DNA of 64,000 nucleotides from Pasteurellaceae bacterium Macca (GTDB lineage Bacteria > Pseudomonadota > Gammaproteobacteria > Enterobacterales > Pasteurellaceae). The DNA is taken from the NCBI GenBank assembly GCA_023101485.1, contig LVZB01000001.1, positions 1 to 64,000 of the forward strand, read 5' to 3'. Shown piece after piece: positions 32,335-39,684 of this stretch (position 1 is the first letter of the stretch; each line of letters opens with the position of its first letter). The notes beneath the pieces are model-generated. The model saw only the letters and a program-made list of their open reading frames with translations, made no database searches and was not told the DNA's origin. The position numbers and the translations under genes are program-made.

Positions 32335-33128
32335 TGTTGCCCCCCGATATTCAGAATTCGCCCTTTCAGCCAACCTTTTTGGCTTTGTCCGATACGCTCA
32401 CGCTCCCCAGGGGATTGCTGAGCACCCGACACTTGCGATTGGCGTTTCATCACAAGCTGATCCCATTTTTCACGCAGTTTGCGAGGACTGAGGATATTGG
32501 CTTGCCAAAACGAATCACGGTTAGCCCACTGGAACAATTCGCAGATTTCACGGTGGGTGCGTTTATCCACCTCTCGCAGTAAGCGAACGTCCTTTGCCCA
32601 GGTTTCCATGCTCGGTTTTTTGGCATTGGGATTGAGATTCTGGATTAACCCAAAAATCCACTGCGCGGTTTTCAGGTCATCATCAGAAAATTTCGGCTTG
32701 GTTTTTTCCGCCGTTGCAACTTGTTGCGACGAAGAAGTATGGTTAAATGACTGGTTAAAAGAGTGACTGGTTATGGGTGCAGATTCTGCACTAGGGGTAG
32801 TGCAAATTTCAGCATTTTGCGGTGCAGATTCTGCACTAGGTGGTGCAAATTCTGCACCACCCTTTTCAAGATGTAAGTAGTACAAATTGGACTGGTTTCC
32901 ATCCTGATTTTTACGCATTTTCTTACTGACCAAGCCCATTTCAATCAATACCTTGATATGCTCTTTTGCACTACGCAAACTAATCTCACAAGCATCAGCA
33001 ATATATTGATAGCTTGGAAAGCAAACGCCCTGATCGTTAGCGTTATCCGCTAACTTTAATAGCACTAATTTACGAGCAGGATTACCAATTTTAAGGCTCA
33101 TTGCCTTAACCATTAAAAGCATACTCAT
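32319..33128 (-). CDS. Replication initiator O-like, winged helix
   Basis: A 269-residue protein. Residues about 10-90 are a winged-helix domain (NPARKLVLLKLADNAND, SYQYIADACEISLRSAKEHIKVLIEMGLV) as in phage O proteins. A Ser/Ala/Pro-rich low-complexity linker (about 90-130) is encoded by the origin iterons. The C-terminal part (about 145-230) resembles the P-contact region of O. It binds the iterons inside its own gene. Confidence 0.8.
   Translation of the reverse strand: MSMLLMVKAMSLKIGNPARKLVLLKLADNANDQGVCFPSYQYIADACEISLRSAKEHIKVLIEMGLVSKKMRKNQDGNQSNLYYLHLEKGGAEFAPPSAESAPQNAEICTTPSAESAPITSHSFNQSFNHTSSSQQVATAEKTKPKFSDDDLKTAQWIFGLIQNLNPNAKKPSMETWAKDVRLLREVDKRTHREICELFQWANRDSFWQANILSPRKLREKWDQLVMKRQSQVSGAQQSPGERERIGQSQKGWLKGRILNIGGQQCQVE
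32777..32857. repeat. Replication origin iterons inside the O-like gene
   Basis: Four copies of GTGCA-RATTC-TGCAC at 32777-32791, 32800-32814 (degenerate), 32822-32836 and 32843-32857, starting 23, 22 and 21 bp apart (two helical turns). Three are perfect 5-bp inverted repeats. The placement in the linker-coding part of an O-like gene is that of lambda ori. Confidence 0.85.
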
Positions 33129-33889
33129 AGCCCCACCGCCTTATCTTGTGTAAATTCACCGTTCCAATTTGCTTTCATCGTTAACTTGCCTTGCGTGTAC
33201 CATTCATAAAGTTTTGCTGCACCTTTTTTGAGTAAGGTTGGCTTATACTTGATAATTGGATCTTTACCGTGAGCACTAATCTCACTGGTTTCTTCGGTCA
33301 TATAGCGATCTCTTGCATAAGACGACACTCGCCAATCTCCCGTAGAATCTTTATATAACCACTTAACTTGACGTAAATGCTCATTGATTTGTTGAGAATT
33401 AACGCCATTCAAGCCTTTGGCAAATTGAGGTGCAGTTATACCGTTACGGAAATAACTTTCCATTGACTGAATATGAATAGATTGCTGTTGATTTTCTAAC
33501 TGCAACGCCTGCTTTTGTTCAAACTGCTCGGCCCACGCACGAGCTGCTTCAGCAGGATTAGTAAAATCAGGTAAAAGAACGGTTGGCTTTTGTTGGCTTT
33601 CAAGCTCTTGCCAGCGATCAACCAAGCGAGCTGTAAATTCAGGGCTAAGTTGAGCAACAACCACATAAGTATCTCGTTTAATCAAACGGTACTCTGAAAC
33701 GAGTTGCCCTAAGTGATTTTTAACTTCCTCCATTGGGGGAAGTTGGATTACCCCTTTATCTGCCAAGCGTTCGATTGAACGTTTAACATGGTCGTGTCGT
33801 GATTCGACCAATTCCGCAATTTCACGACTACTCATCGTAATGCTTGCATCTTCTTTCTGATTAGTAGATAATAATTCCGTTTTTTGCAT
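33125..33889 (-). CDS. Rha-family regulator with KilAC (antirepressor) C-terminus
   Basis: A 254-residue protein. Residues 15-110 are the Rha domain (ITMSSREIAELVESRHDHVKRSIERL ... YRLIKRDTYVVVAQLSPEFTARLVDRW). Residues about 150-245 form a KilAC domain (MESYFRNGITAPQFAKGLNGVNSQQINEHL ... WRVSSYARDRYM). It is expected to act as a phage regulator or antirepressor. Unlike the five C4-controlled genes it is part of the leftward operon and has no such leader. Confidence 0.8.
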   Translation of the reverse strand: MQKTELLSTNQKEDASITMSSREIAELVESRHDHVKRSIERLADKGVIQLPPMEEVKNHLGQLVSEYRLIKRDTYVVVAQLSPEFTARLVDRWQELESQQKPTVLLPDFTNPAEAARAWAEQFEQKQALQLENQQQSIHIQSMESYFRNGITAPQFAKGLNGVNSQQINEHLRQVKWLYKDSTGDWRVSSYARDRYMTEETSEISAHGKDPIIKYKPTLLKKGAAKLYEWYTQGKLTMKANWNGEFTQDKAVGL

Positions 33890-33906
33890 TATTTTTACCT
33901 CAAATT

Positions 33907-33931
33907 ACCACCGTTCCAGCGGTGGTTTTTT
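33907..33931 (+). terminator. Plus-strand terminator between regulator genes
   Basis: ACCACCG-TTCCAG-CGGTGGT followed by TTTTT. It faces against the leftward operon and would stop rightward or antisense transcripts. Confidence 0.7.
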
Positions 33932-34370
33932 ATTTACTGTGCAAAGCGATAGTCGCTTCAATGGTTTTACCGGTGGCGGTTTGTGAGCGGTGCAATAACT
34001 TGCGGAGAATGCTCTTTTCCACGCTCGTCAAAACGCCGTCCGCCAAAAATTCATTCAGCTTTTCAAATAACATTCCACGAGATGCCAGCTCTTGCAGTTG
34101 CAAAGTAGAAAGCTCCGTATGGTCGAACTCGTCCATATTTGGCACAGCAAAACTGACCTTGCCTAACCGGCGATTTATTTCGTCCGACCAATCACTCACA
34201 CCATATTCTTGTTCAATCGCAATCAGCTCTTCATCCGTAAAGCGTTGCCCTTTGGTTTGATACAAGCGGTTATTCAATGCTTGCTCACTTAAACCGAGAA
34301 AGCCCGCCACCGCTGGCTTGCCCCCTGTGCATTTTTCTATCATTCCGATAATCGTTTGTTTCATCGCCAT
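33930..34370 (-). CDS. CII-like (YmfL-type) regulator
   Basis: A 146-residue protein: MIEKCTGGKPAVAGFLGLSEQALNNRLYQTKG is a helix-turn-helix as in YmfL/CII-like regulators; the second half (SEDELSTLQLQELASRG-type, VEKSILRKLLHR) is helical. It is the second gene after cro, the CII position, and could set the lysogeny decision. Start 34370 with AGGAAATA. Confidence 0.7.
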   Translation of the reverse strand: MAMKQTIIGMIEKCTGGKPAVAGFLGLSEQALNNRLYQTKGQRFTDEELIAIEQEYGVSDWSDEINRRLGKVSFAVPNMDEFDHTELSTLQLQELASRGMLFEKLNEFLADGVLTSVEKSILRKLLHRSQTATGKTIEATIALHSK

Positions 34371-34418
34371 TATTTCCTATGGGATTTTGTGGTTTTCTTT
34401 TTGGGTGGTAGGAGTAAA

Positions 34419-34616
34419 TTACTCACCAAGCGATTTAGCTTGACGGTATAAACGCTCATCTACTTGCAATTTGTTCTCTGTCAAAATCTGCAATCGATAA
34501 GCATTTTTCTCAGGAATAACCTCTCGCCATTGAGAAACTGCGGATGAGGAAACACCTAATGCTTTTGCTACTTCGCCCAACGAGCCGAAATAAGCAATAA
34601 CCTCTTTTTTATACAT
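34419..34616 (-). CDS. Cro-like repressor
   Basis: A 65-residue protein with YFGSLGEVAKALGVSSSAVSQWREVIPEKNAYRLQIL, a compact Cro/C2 helix-turn-helix. First gene of the leftward early operon and divergent from the CI-like gene. It should compete for the three operators at 34634-34697. Confidence 0.85.
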   Translation of the reverse strand: MYKKEVIAYFGSLGEVAKALGVSSSAVSQWREVIPEKNAYRLQILTENKLQVDERLYRQAKSLGE

Positions 34617-34633
34617 ATCAGCACCTTATTATT

Positions 34634-34700
34634 TTAAGACTTCTTTAAATATTATCATTTAAGGAAACTTATTGCAATAAGCGTTAAGATAACTTAACAA
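34634..34700. promoter_or_regulatory. Immunity switch: divergent promoters and three phased operators
   Basis: Operators of the form TTAAG-N4-CTTAA start at 34634, 34659 and 34684, exactly 25 bp apart; the third is perfect. The leftward promoter is TTGCAA (34677-34672), 17 bp, TAATAT (34654-34649). The rightward CI promoter is TTGCAA (34672-34677), 17 bp, TAACAA (34695-34700). TTGCAA is self-complementary, so both promoters use the same six base pairs as -35. The third operator covers the CI -10, the first the leftward -10 side. Confidence 0.85.
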
Positions 34701-34716
34701 AATAAAGGAACTCTCT

Positions 34717-35370
34717 ATGATGTTAGAAACGATAGGGCAACGAATTAAAGCCCGTAGAAAAGAACTTGGATTAACTCAACAACAAATTGCCAAAGCGATT
34801 AAAGGCATTTCAAACGTAGCAATTTCGCAATGGGAATCGGATACCACTAAACCAAATGCTGAAAATATTTTTGATCTCGCTATCGCCTTAGAATGTGATT
34901 TAGTTTGGTTATTAAAAGGAGAGGGAAATCGCTCCAAAGCAACCCCTGCAACACAAGGAAAAAAAGTGCCAATTATTAGCTATGTACAAGCTGGCGGATG
35001 GAATGAGGTATGCAATAGAGAAGATTCCACCGGCTACGAATATCTAATGACCGATTTAGAAATCTCAGACAATGCGTTCGCCCTTGAAATCACAGGGGAT
35101 TCAATGGAACCCGATTTTAAAGAAGGGGATTACATTATTATTGATCCTGATGAAAAGCCTTTAACGGGGGAATTTGTTGTCGCTGTGAATGGCGATTATC
35201 AGGCAACGTTCAAAAAATACAGAGAAACCGGTGAAATTGATGAATTTGGACGAGCACACTTTGAGTTAATCGCCCTCAATCCTGATTATCCAAAAATGTG
35301 TTCCAGCAAACAGGAAATTCAGATTATCGGCACAATGATAGAACATCGGATTTATCGCAGAAAGCGGTAG
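34717..35370 (+). CDS. CI/LexA-like phage repressor with S24 peptidase domain
   Basis: A 217-residue repressor. Residues 7-60 are an XRE helix-turn-helix (RRKELGLTQQQIAKAIKGISNVAISQWES). Cleavage site is A92-G93 (ISYVQAGGW). Catalytic Ser129 lies in GDSMEPDFKEGD and Lys166 in QATFKKY. It is therefore expected to self-cleave under RecA activation during the SOS response. It binds the TTAAG-N4-CTTAA operators here and at 37448-37495. The five antirepressors probably target this protein or a relative. Confidence 0.9.
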   Translation: MMLETIGQRIKARRKELGLTQQQIAKAIKGISNVAISQWESDTTKPNAENIFDLAIALECDLVWLLKGEGNRSKATPATQGKKVPIISYVQAGGWNEVCNREDSTGYEYLMTDLEISDNAFALEITGDSMEPDFKEGDYIIIDPDEKPLTGEFVVAVNGDYQATFKKYRETGEIDEFGRAHFELIALNPDYPKMCSSKQEIQIIGTMIEHRIYRRKR

Positions 35371-35516
35371 TCCATTTTGAGTCCTAACTTGACAAGCCGA
35401 GTAGTAAAACCCAAGAAATCTGAATTATCGGTGTGGCAGTTGAGCATAGGGCGTATTTGTAGCGGGTTAGAAGTTGGGATTTTTAAGTAAATTTAATAAT
35501 TGCGAATTATTTTGAA

Positions 35517-35546
35517 TTGACCAGAATAAGAAAGTTATCTTAGAAT
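35517..35546 (+). promoter_or_regulatory. Promoter of the ImmA/DUF4411 pair
   Basis: TTGACC (35517-35522), 18-bp spacer, TAGAAT (35541-35546), 10 bases before the start codon. The preceding 150 bases after the repressor gene hold no gene that I can see. Confidence 0.6.
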
Positions 35547-35556
35547 ATAAAGCATT

Positions 35557-36702
35557 ATGGGACGAGCAACTGAATTTCAAATCTCTCCAGCTATGATTAG
35601 CTGGATTGCAGAACGAGAAAATACCGAGCCAAAAAGCTTGGCAGAGCAACTCGCCCCTAAAAAAGTTGATCAATTCCTCTCTGGCTTAATCAGTAAAAGT
35701 ATTGCCGAAAAACTAGCAAAACTGGCTGATATTCCATTTGGCTATTTATTCCTTTCTAAGCCGCCCGTTATCGATAATCCTAAAATCCCTGACTTGCGCC
35801 AAACGGTCGGCGCAGAGCCATTGAGCAAAGATTTTACCGATGTGCTCAAAGATATTGAAAATAAAGTGGGTTGGTATAAAGAATTTTTGCTTGAGAATGG
35901 CAATGACACACCGCTTCATTTTGTGAATAAATTCCCATATTCTTCTGCACTCAGTCATTATGAGGTCGCTCAAGATATAGCAAAAATTATCCACTTTTCC
36001 ATTGAGAAAGATCTACCGAACATTTCTCGAGAAGGATACTACCGTGAATTATCCGCTCGCTTTGAGCAAATTGGTATTCTAATTTTTAAAAATGGCGTAG
36101 TAGGCAACAATAATAAGCGCAAATTGAATGTAGAAGAATTTCGTGGCTTTGCACTGATCGACAACTTAGCCCCAGCTATATTCATCAATAACGCCGATCA
36201 CCCATCTGCGCAGCTATTTACTTTACTGCACGAAGTGGCACATATTTGGATTGGTCAAAATGGGGTATCCTCTTGGAACCAAGACAGAGCGGTCGAATCC
36301 TTTTGCAATAAAGTCGCCGCTGAATTTCTAATGCCCGAAGTCACATTTTTAACCAAGTGGGCAGAGTGCGATGAAAACCACACCGAATATGTGGCGAGCT
36401 ATTTCAAAGTAAGTCTGCTTGCTGCTGTAGTAAAAGCCGTTCAACTTGACCTATTGCCACAGGAAGCGATTGAGAAAGCGAGAAGACAACTTAAAGCACA
36501 ACCGCAAGACTCCAGCGCTGGCGGACATTTTTACAATATGTTTCCTGTAAAAAACAGTCGTCGCTTTACTGATGCCGTCGTTAATCAAGCAATGAGCCTA
36601 AATTTACCCTTGAGAGAAGCAGGTAAATTGCTCAATGTTCACGCTGATACCGTGGTTGTCTACTCTCGCTATAAAAGGAAGAAATTATGGAACGCTTCCT
36701 GA
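35557..36702 (+). CDS. ImmA/IrrE-family metallopeptidase with N-terminal regulator domain
   Basis: A 381-residue protein. The N-terminal 75 residues resemble a helix-turn-helix region (ISPAMISWIAERENTEPKSLAEQL ... SIAEKLAKLADIPFGYLFL). The ImmA/IrrE zinc-protease motif is LLHEVAHIW (H225-E226-x-x-H229), with downstream ESFCNKVAAEFLMPE as third metal ligand region. It overlaps the DUF4411 gene by 16 bases. This pairing is seen as a putative toxin-antitoxin module in which the larger protein acts as antitoxin. Independent promoter and terminator make it a moron. Confidence 0.8.
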   Translation: MGRATEFQISPAMISWIAERENTEPKSLAEQLAPKKVDQFLSGLISKSIAEKLAKLADIPFGYLFLSKPPVIDNPKIPDLRQTVGAEPLSKDFTDVLKDIENKVGWYKEFLLENGNDTPLHFVNKFPYSSALSHYEVAQDIAKIIHFSIEKDLPNISREGYYRELSARFEQIGILIFKNGVVGNNNKRKLNVEEFRGFALIDNLAPAIFINNADHPSAQLFTLLHEVAHIWIGQNGVSSWNQDRAVESFCNKVAAEFLMPEVTFLTKWAECDENHTEYVASYFKVSLLAAVVKAVQLDLLPQEAIEKARRQLKAQPQDSSAGGHFYNMFPVKNSRRFTDAVVNQAMSLNLPLREAGKLLNVHADTVVVYSRYKRKKLWNAS

Positions 36703-37187
36703 TTGATGCAAATATCTTTATCACCGCAAAAAATCTCTATTATCAATTTGGCTTTTGCCAAGCCTTTTGGGATTTTTTAGCCACAATGCACCAAAAAGGC
36801 ATCGTATTTAGCATTCAAGCCGTTAAGCAAGAAATGCTGCGACAAAACGACAGCTTGAAAGATTGGGTGAATGCACAACCTGACACTTTTTTTGAAGATC
36901 ACTATCAATCAGCAGCGAGCTACGCTACATTGATGAACTATGCGCAAGGGTTAGATGTAAAGCAAATTGCTAAAGATGACTTTGCAAAACAAGAGAATGC
37001 AGATGCTTGGCTATTAGCACACGCCCTTGAACAAGGTTTTACCCTTATCACTCACGAAAGCTTTAACCCAGCGGCAAAAAGACGCATTATGATTCCGAAC
37101 GTCGCCCAAGCTCACAATATCAAAGTTGTTACACTCTTTGAATTTCTGGAAAAATTTTCAGATCAAAATTTCACCCCTAAAAAATAA
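36687..37187 (+). CDS. DUF4411 PIN-like toxin candidate
   Basis: A 166-residue protein with the PIN-domain pattern: FLIDANIFITAKN (first Asp), VKQEMLR, ENADAWLLAHALEQGFTLITHE (later Asp cluster). DUF4411 proteins are RNase-like partners of ImmA/XRE proteins. It is translationally coupled to the upstream gene and followed by a terminator (37192). Confidence 0.8.
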   Translation: MERFLIDANIFITAKNLYYQFGFCQAFWDFLATMHQKGIVFSIQAVKQEMLRQNDSLKDWVNAQPDTFFEDHYQSAASYATLMNYAQGLDVKQIAKDDFAKQENADAWLLAHALEQGFTLITHESFNPAAKRRIMIPNVAQAHNIKVVTLFEFLEKFSDQNFTPKK

Positions 37188-37191
37188 CATC

Positions 37192-37213
37192 GCCCGCACC
37201 AAGCGGGCTTTTT
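37192..37213 (+). terminator. Terminator of the ImmA/DUF4411 operon
   Basis: GCCCGC-ACCAA-GCGGGC followed by TTTTT. Confidence 0.85.
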
Positions 37214-37431
37214 CTTGCCTAAAATCTACTCTTAACTACCCCTTACTATTCTAAACCCCTAATTTATTCCCCATTTTTACCTTTTTTTGTTCGCAATCGA
37301 ATTTGCCTCACATAAATGGCAGACAACAAGCGGCCACTTTTCACTAATTTTTTGCAATTTTGCCCTACTTGCCTTTCCTTAAAGCTCAAAAAACAAGCAA
37401 TCGAAAATATCTAACTCTTTGAAATTAAAGC

Positions 37432-37498
37432 AATCTTAAATTTATATTTAAGATTTATTAAAATAACTCTTGCTTGTGATATTAAGATTTCTTAATAT
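37432..37498 (+). promoter_or_regulatory. Rightward early promoter with repressor operators (PL-like)
   Basis: -35 TTGCTT (37470-37475), 17 bp, -10 TAATAT (37493-37498). The operator TTAAG-ATTT-CTTAA (37482-37495), identical in form to the CI operators, spans the spacer and -10. A second, TTAAG-ATTT-ATTAA, is at 37448-37461, inside a 9-bp inverted repeat AATCTTAAA / TTTAAGATT (37432-37455). The promoter serves the operon that ends at 49512. Confidence 0.8.
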
Positions 37499-37518
37499 AC
37501 ACCCATCAAAACAAACCA

Positions 37519-37550
37519 CCCACCGAAAACGTGGGAATGCTCTTTAACAA
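37519..37550 (+). promoter_or_regulatory. rRNA-type antitermination site: hairpin plus boxA
   Basis: A hairpin CCCAC / GTGGG (37519-37535) is followed by TGCTCTTTAACAA (37538-37550), identical to the boxA of ribosomal RNA operons. It lies about 33 bases after the predicted start of the early transcript. The hairpin-then-boxA order is that of rrn leaders rather than lambda nut. It could let Nus factors carry polymerase through the many terminators downstream. Confidence 0.75.
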
Positions 37551-37619
37551 ATCATTGATAAAAACACACCGCTTGCCAATGGTGAGATGGTATCAACAGG
37601 ACGGAAGAAAGCCCGAACC

Positions 37620-37827
37620 AAGCAGTGTGAAGTATCAGCGTCACAAGTTTAGCAACGGCAGTGAATCGTGAAGCATAGGCGACTGATACCGCCCTTTTCT
37701 AAAGGGCATTCAAAACCGCATTTACAAAGCACCAAAATCAATACTCCGCAAGGTGATTTTTAATTACCAAGCTCGGTATTCATTGCGAGAAATGTCAGAA
37801 AGTGCGGTTTTGAATGGCAATAACAAG
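37620..37827 (+). repeat. 208-bp direct repeat, copy 1 (noncoding or Ash-like remnant)
   Basis: Repeated at 38824-39031 with two differences that I see. It contains CATTCAAAACCGCA / TGCGGTTTTGAATG, 14-bp arms about 80 bases apart, and an AAGTGCGGT uptake motif. In one frame (37687-37833) there is an uninterrupted 48-codon stretch (KAPKSILRKVIFNYQARYSLRE, SAVLNG) without a good start. It resembles fragments of Ash-like phage regulatory proteins. The wider interval 37214-38379 holds no convincing gene, only this repeat, further hairpins (GTTCGGAA / TTCCGAAC at 38001-38017) and two related segments near 37970 and 38067. Confidence 0.7.
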
Positions 37828-38306
37828 CCTTGAGCCTTGCAAGGATAAATTCCCTATATTCTAGGGAAGATTCAGAAAATCTAGGGATATTCAGCAACAC
37901 ACCTTTATTGCGGAATTTTCGGAAATCTATCCGAAAAAGGCACAAACTAGCCGAATAATTGAACCGCCCCCTTAATTTTGAGGAGAGCTACCTCTCAACC
38001 GTTCGGAAATTCCGAACAGTTCAGCAAGAAGGGGAAAGAACGGTTACACGGGAATTAGGCAATAGTCCCCCTCAATTTTGAGGAAAGCTACCGCCACAAA
38101 TACCCACCGAAATTATTTTAGTAGTATCTCACGCAGTTTATTAGCCCTAAATAGTATATAAACACTAATAAAATCAAATGGATATTTTTTTAAAACATTA
38201 CAAGGATAAGAAAGGCAGCCATTGAAAGCCACATTTGGGGTATCCGTTAAATTGTTTAACTACCTTTATTCAAGCCTTGAATGTGGCTCTCAATGGCAAT
38301 AACGAT

Positions 38307-38364
38307 ACTAATAGCTATTAGTCGAGACACTCCACTCTGCCCACTGTAACCGGTGGGCTTTTTT
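38307..38364 (+). repeat. Repeated tail with terminator, copy 1
   Basis: ACTAATAGCTATTAGT palindrome, then CGAGACACTCCACTCTGCCC and the terminator GCCCAC / GTGGGC plus six T (38339-38364). The same unit follows the second 208-bp repeat at 39032-39088. It also encodes the short frame AITILIAISRDTPLCPL. Confidence 0.7.
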
Positions 38365-38379
38365 ATAAGGAAAATCCAC

Positions 38380-38583
38380 ATGAACCAACTCACAGAAACT
38401 GAAAAACAAAACATCATCAACGGTGAATTTGAGCTTGTGCTGAAAGATGACGGCAGTTATTTACTGCAGTTCGTTTTAAATAGCGGACAGCCAAATTTCC
38501 CAGTCGATTTCAACGCGCTGCGCAACATCGTACTTGATGAGAATTTTCAATCAAAACTCTCTACTCGCTTAGTTGTTCGATAG
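38380..38583 (+). CDS. Small hypothetical protein (67 aa)
   Basis: A 67-residue protein, MNQLTETEKQNIINGEFEL start, LKDDGSYLLQFVLNSG in the middle. AAGGAAAA precedes the ATG. It is the first clear gene of the rightward early operon. No family recognised. Confidence 0.65.
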   Translation: MNQLTETEKQNIINGEFELVLKDDGSYLLQFVLNSGQPNFPVDFNALRNIVLDENFQSKLSTRLVVR

Positions 38584-38592
38584 TTGTAACTC

Positions 38593-38613
38593 AAGCCCCG
38601 TTTGGGGCTTTTT
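38593..38613 (+). terminator. Terminator in the early operon
   Basis: AAGCCCC-GTTT-GGGGCTT plus T run, between two genes of the boxA-led operon. Confidence 0.75.
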
Positions 38614-38630
38614 ATTTAATGGAGCAAAAA

Positions 38631-38834
38631 ATGAACTTCAAATCTTACTTCAAAACCGCCTTTCAAGGCTTTTTCTTAGGTGCAGTAGTGAGCCTATTCC
38701 TCATTCTTGCCGTCACCTTCTCCCTATCAAGTTGCAACCCACCTCCTGCCCCCGTACCAATGGGCAAAGTCACTGTTGAACCAATGCAAACTGCCGAACA
38801 CCTCTGGACAGAAGCCAATTTCAAAGCAGTGTGA
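38631..38834 (+). pseudogene. Truncated membrane/lipoprotein paralogue
   Basis: 67 codons nearly identical at the N-terminus to the intact protein at 41110 (YFKTAFQGFFLGAVVSLF, TFSLSSCNPP). The match ends at TAEHLWTEANFK, exactly where the second 208-bp repeat begins (38824), and the frame stops two codons later. The gene has lost about 45 codons through the recombination that placed the repeat here. GGAG precedes the start at 38631. Confidence 0.75.
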
Positions 38835-39031
38835 AGTATCAGCGTCACAAGTTTAGCAACGGCAATGAATCGTGAAGCATAGGCGACTGATACCGCCCTT
38901 TTCTAAAGGGCATTCAAAACCGCATTTACAAAGCACCAAAATCAACACTCCGCAAGGTGATTTTTAATTACCAAGCTCGGTATTCATTGCGAGAAATGTC
39001 AGAAAGTGCGGTTTTGAATGGCAATAACAAG
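38824..39031 (+). repeat. 208-bp direct repeat, copy 2
   Basis: Same sequence as 37620-37827 apart from G to A and T to C changes. The junction on the left cuts a protein gene. On the right it joins directly to the ACTAATAG tail, skipping the 480 bases that separate these units in the first locus. This is a simplified, recombined copy of the leader region. Confidence 0.8.
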
Positions 39032-39088
39032 ACTAATAGCCATTAGTCGAGACACTCCACTCTGCCCACTGTAACAGGTGGGCTTTTT
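39032..39088 (+). repeat. Repeated tail with terminator, copy 2
   Basis: ACTAATAGCCATTAGT and GCCCAC / GTGGGC (39064-39083) plus T run, homologous to 38307-38364. Confidence 0.7.
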
Positions 39089-39178
39089 AAGCAATTTACT
39101 TGACTTTTTGAATATATGGTATTTTTAAATAAGAAAATTTATGACATAATGGAATCAAGTTATAAATTGATCTTTGAA

Positions 39179-39214
39179 AGCCTATGTAAACATTTCATTA
39201 CATAGGCTATTTTT
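39179..39214 (+). terminator. Strong hairpin in the leader of the Panacea gene
   Basis: AGCCTATGTAA / TTACATAGGCT, 11-bp stem, 8-base loop, then ATTTTTG. It lies 30 bases before the gene and may attenuate it. Confidence 0.7.
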
Positions 39215-39246
39215 GTACCTTAAACTGTTTATTTAAGGAGAATTGT

Positions 39247-39684
39247 ATGGCTTATTCAGCAATGCAAATAGCGAATGCCTTTATTCAAAAGGCACAAGAG
39301 GGCAAAATTCCAGCCCTGACTCCAATGAAACTACAAAAACTGATGTTTTTTGCTCAATCTTGGTACTTACGAAATCAAGGTTGCCGATTATTTAATGATG
39401 AATTCGTTCGTTGGCGATATGGTCCTGTTATCCAGTCTGTTTACTATGAATTTGCACGTAATGGGGGTTCGGTGATTAGCTCTCTTGCTAAAGATGCTTT
39501 CGGTGTGATCGACCCAAATTTAGATAATACTGATGAAATATTTCTGAATCGTATTATTAATACTTACGGAGCATTTAGCGGTTGGCAATTATCTGAAATG
39601 ACTCATAATGAAAAAGGTGCTTGGGCAATGAATTCATTGGGCACAGTTATTACTGATAAGGAAATGCTAAATGGAATCGTTTGA
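39247..39684 (+). CDS. Panacea (DUF4065) domain protein, SocA-like antitoxin candidate
   Basis: A 145-residue protein with the Panacea landmarks: IANAFIQKAQEG ... LTPMKLQKLMFFAQSWYL, FNDEFVRWRYGPVIQSVYYEF and a C-terminal LSEMTHNEKGAW. Panacea domains serve as antitoxins to very different toxins (PanTA) or as proteolytic adaptors (SocA). AAGGAG precedes the ATG. The next gene overlaps by 14 bases and encodes a membrane protein. Confidence 0.85.
   Translation: MAYSAMQIANAFIQKAQEGKIPALTPMKLQKLMFFAQSWYLRNQGCRLFNDEFVRWRYGPVIQSVYYEFARNGGSVISSLAKDAFGVIDPNLDNTDEIFLNRIINTYGAFSGWQLSEMTHNEKGAWAMNSLGTVITDKEMLNGIV

Noticed and set aside
37687-37833. Functional gene in the first 208-bp repeat
   Set aside because: The 48-codon open stretch looks protein-like but lacks a convincing start codon and ribosome site and is cut off at its end; reported only as a possible Ash-like remnant.
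37432-38379. CRISPR-like repeats in the long gene-free stretch
   Set aside because: The repeats are long (208 bp), only two copies, or are palindromic operators and hairpins; there is no regular short repeat-spacer array and no cas gene.
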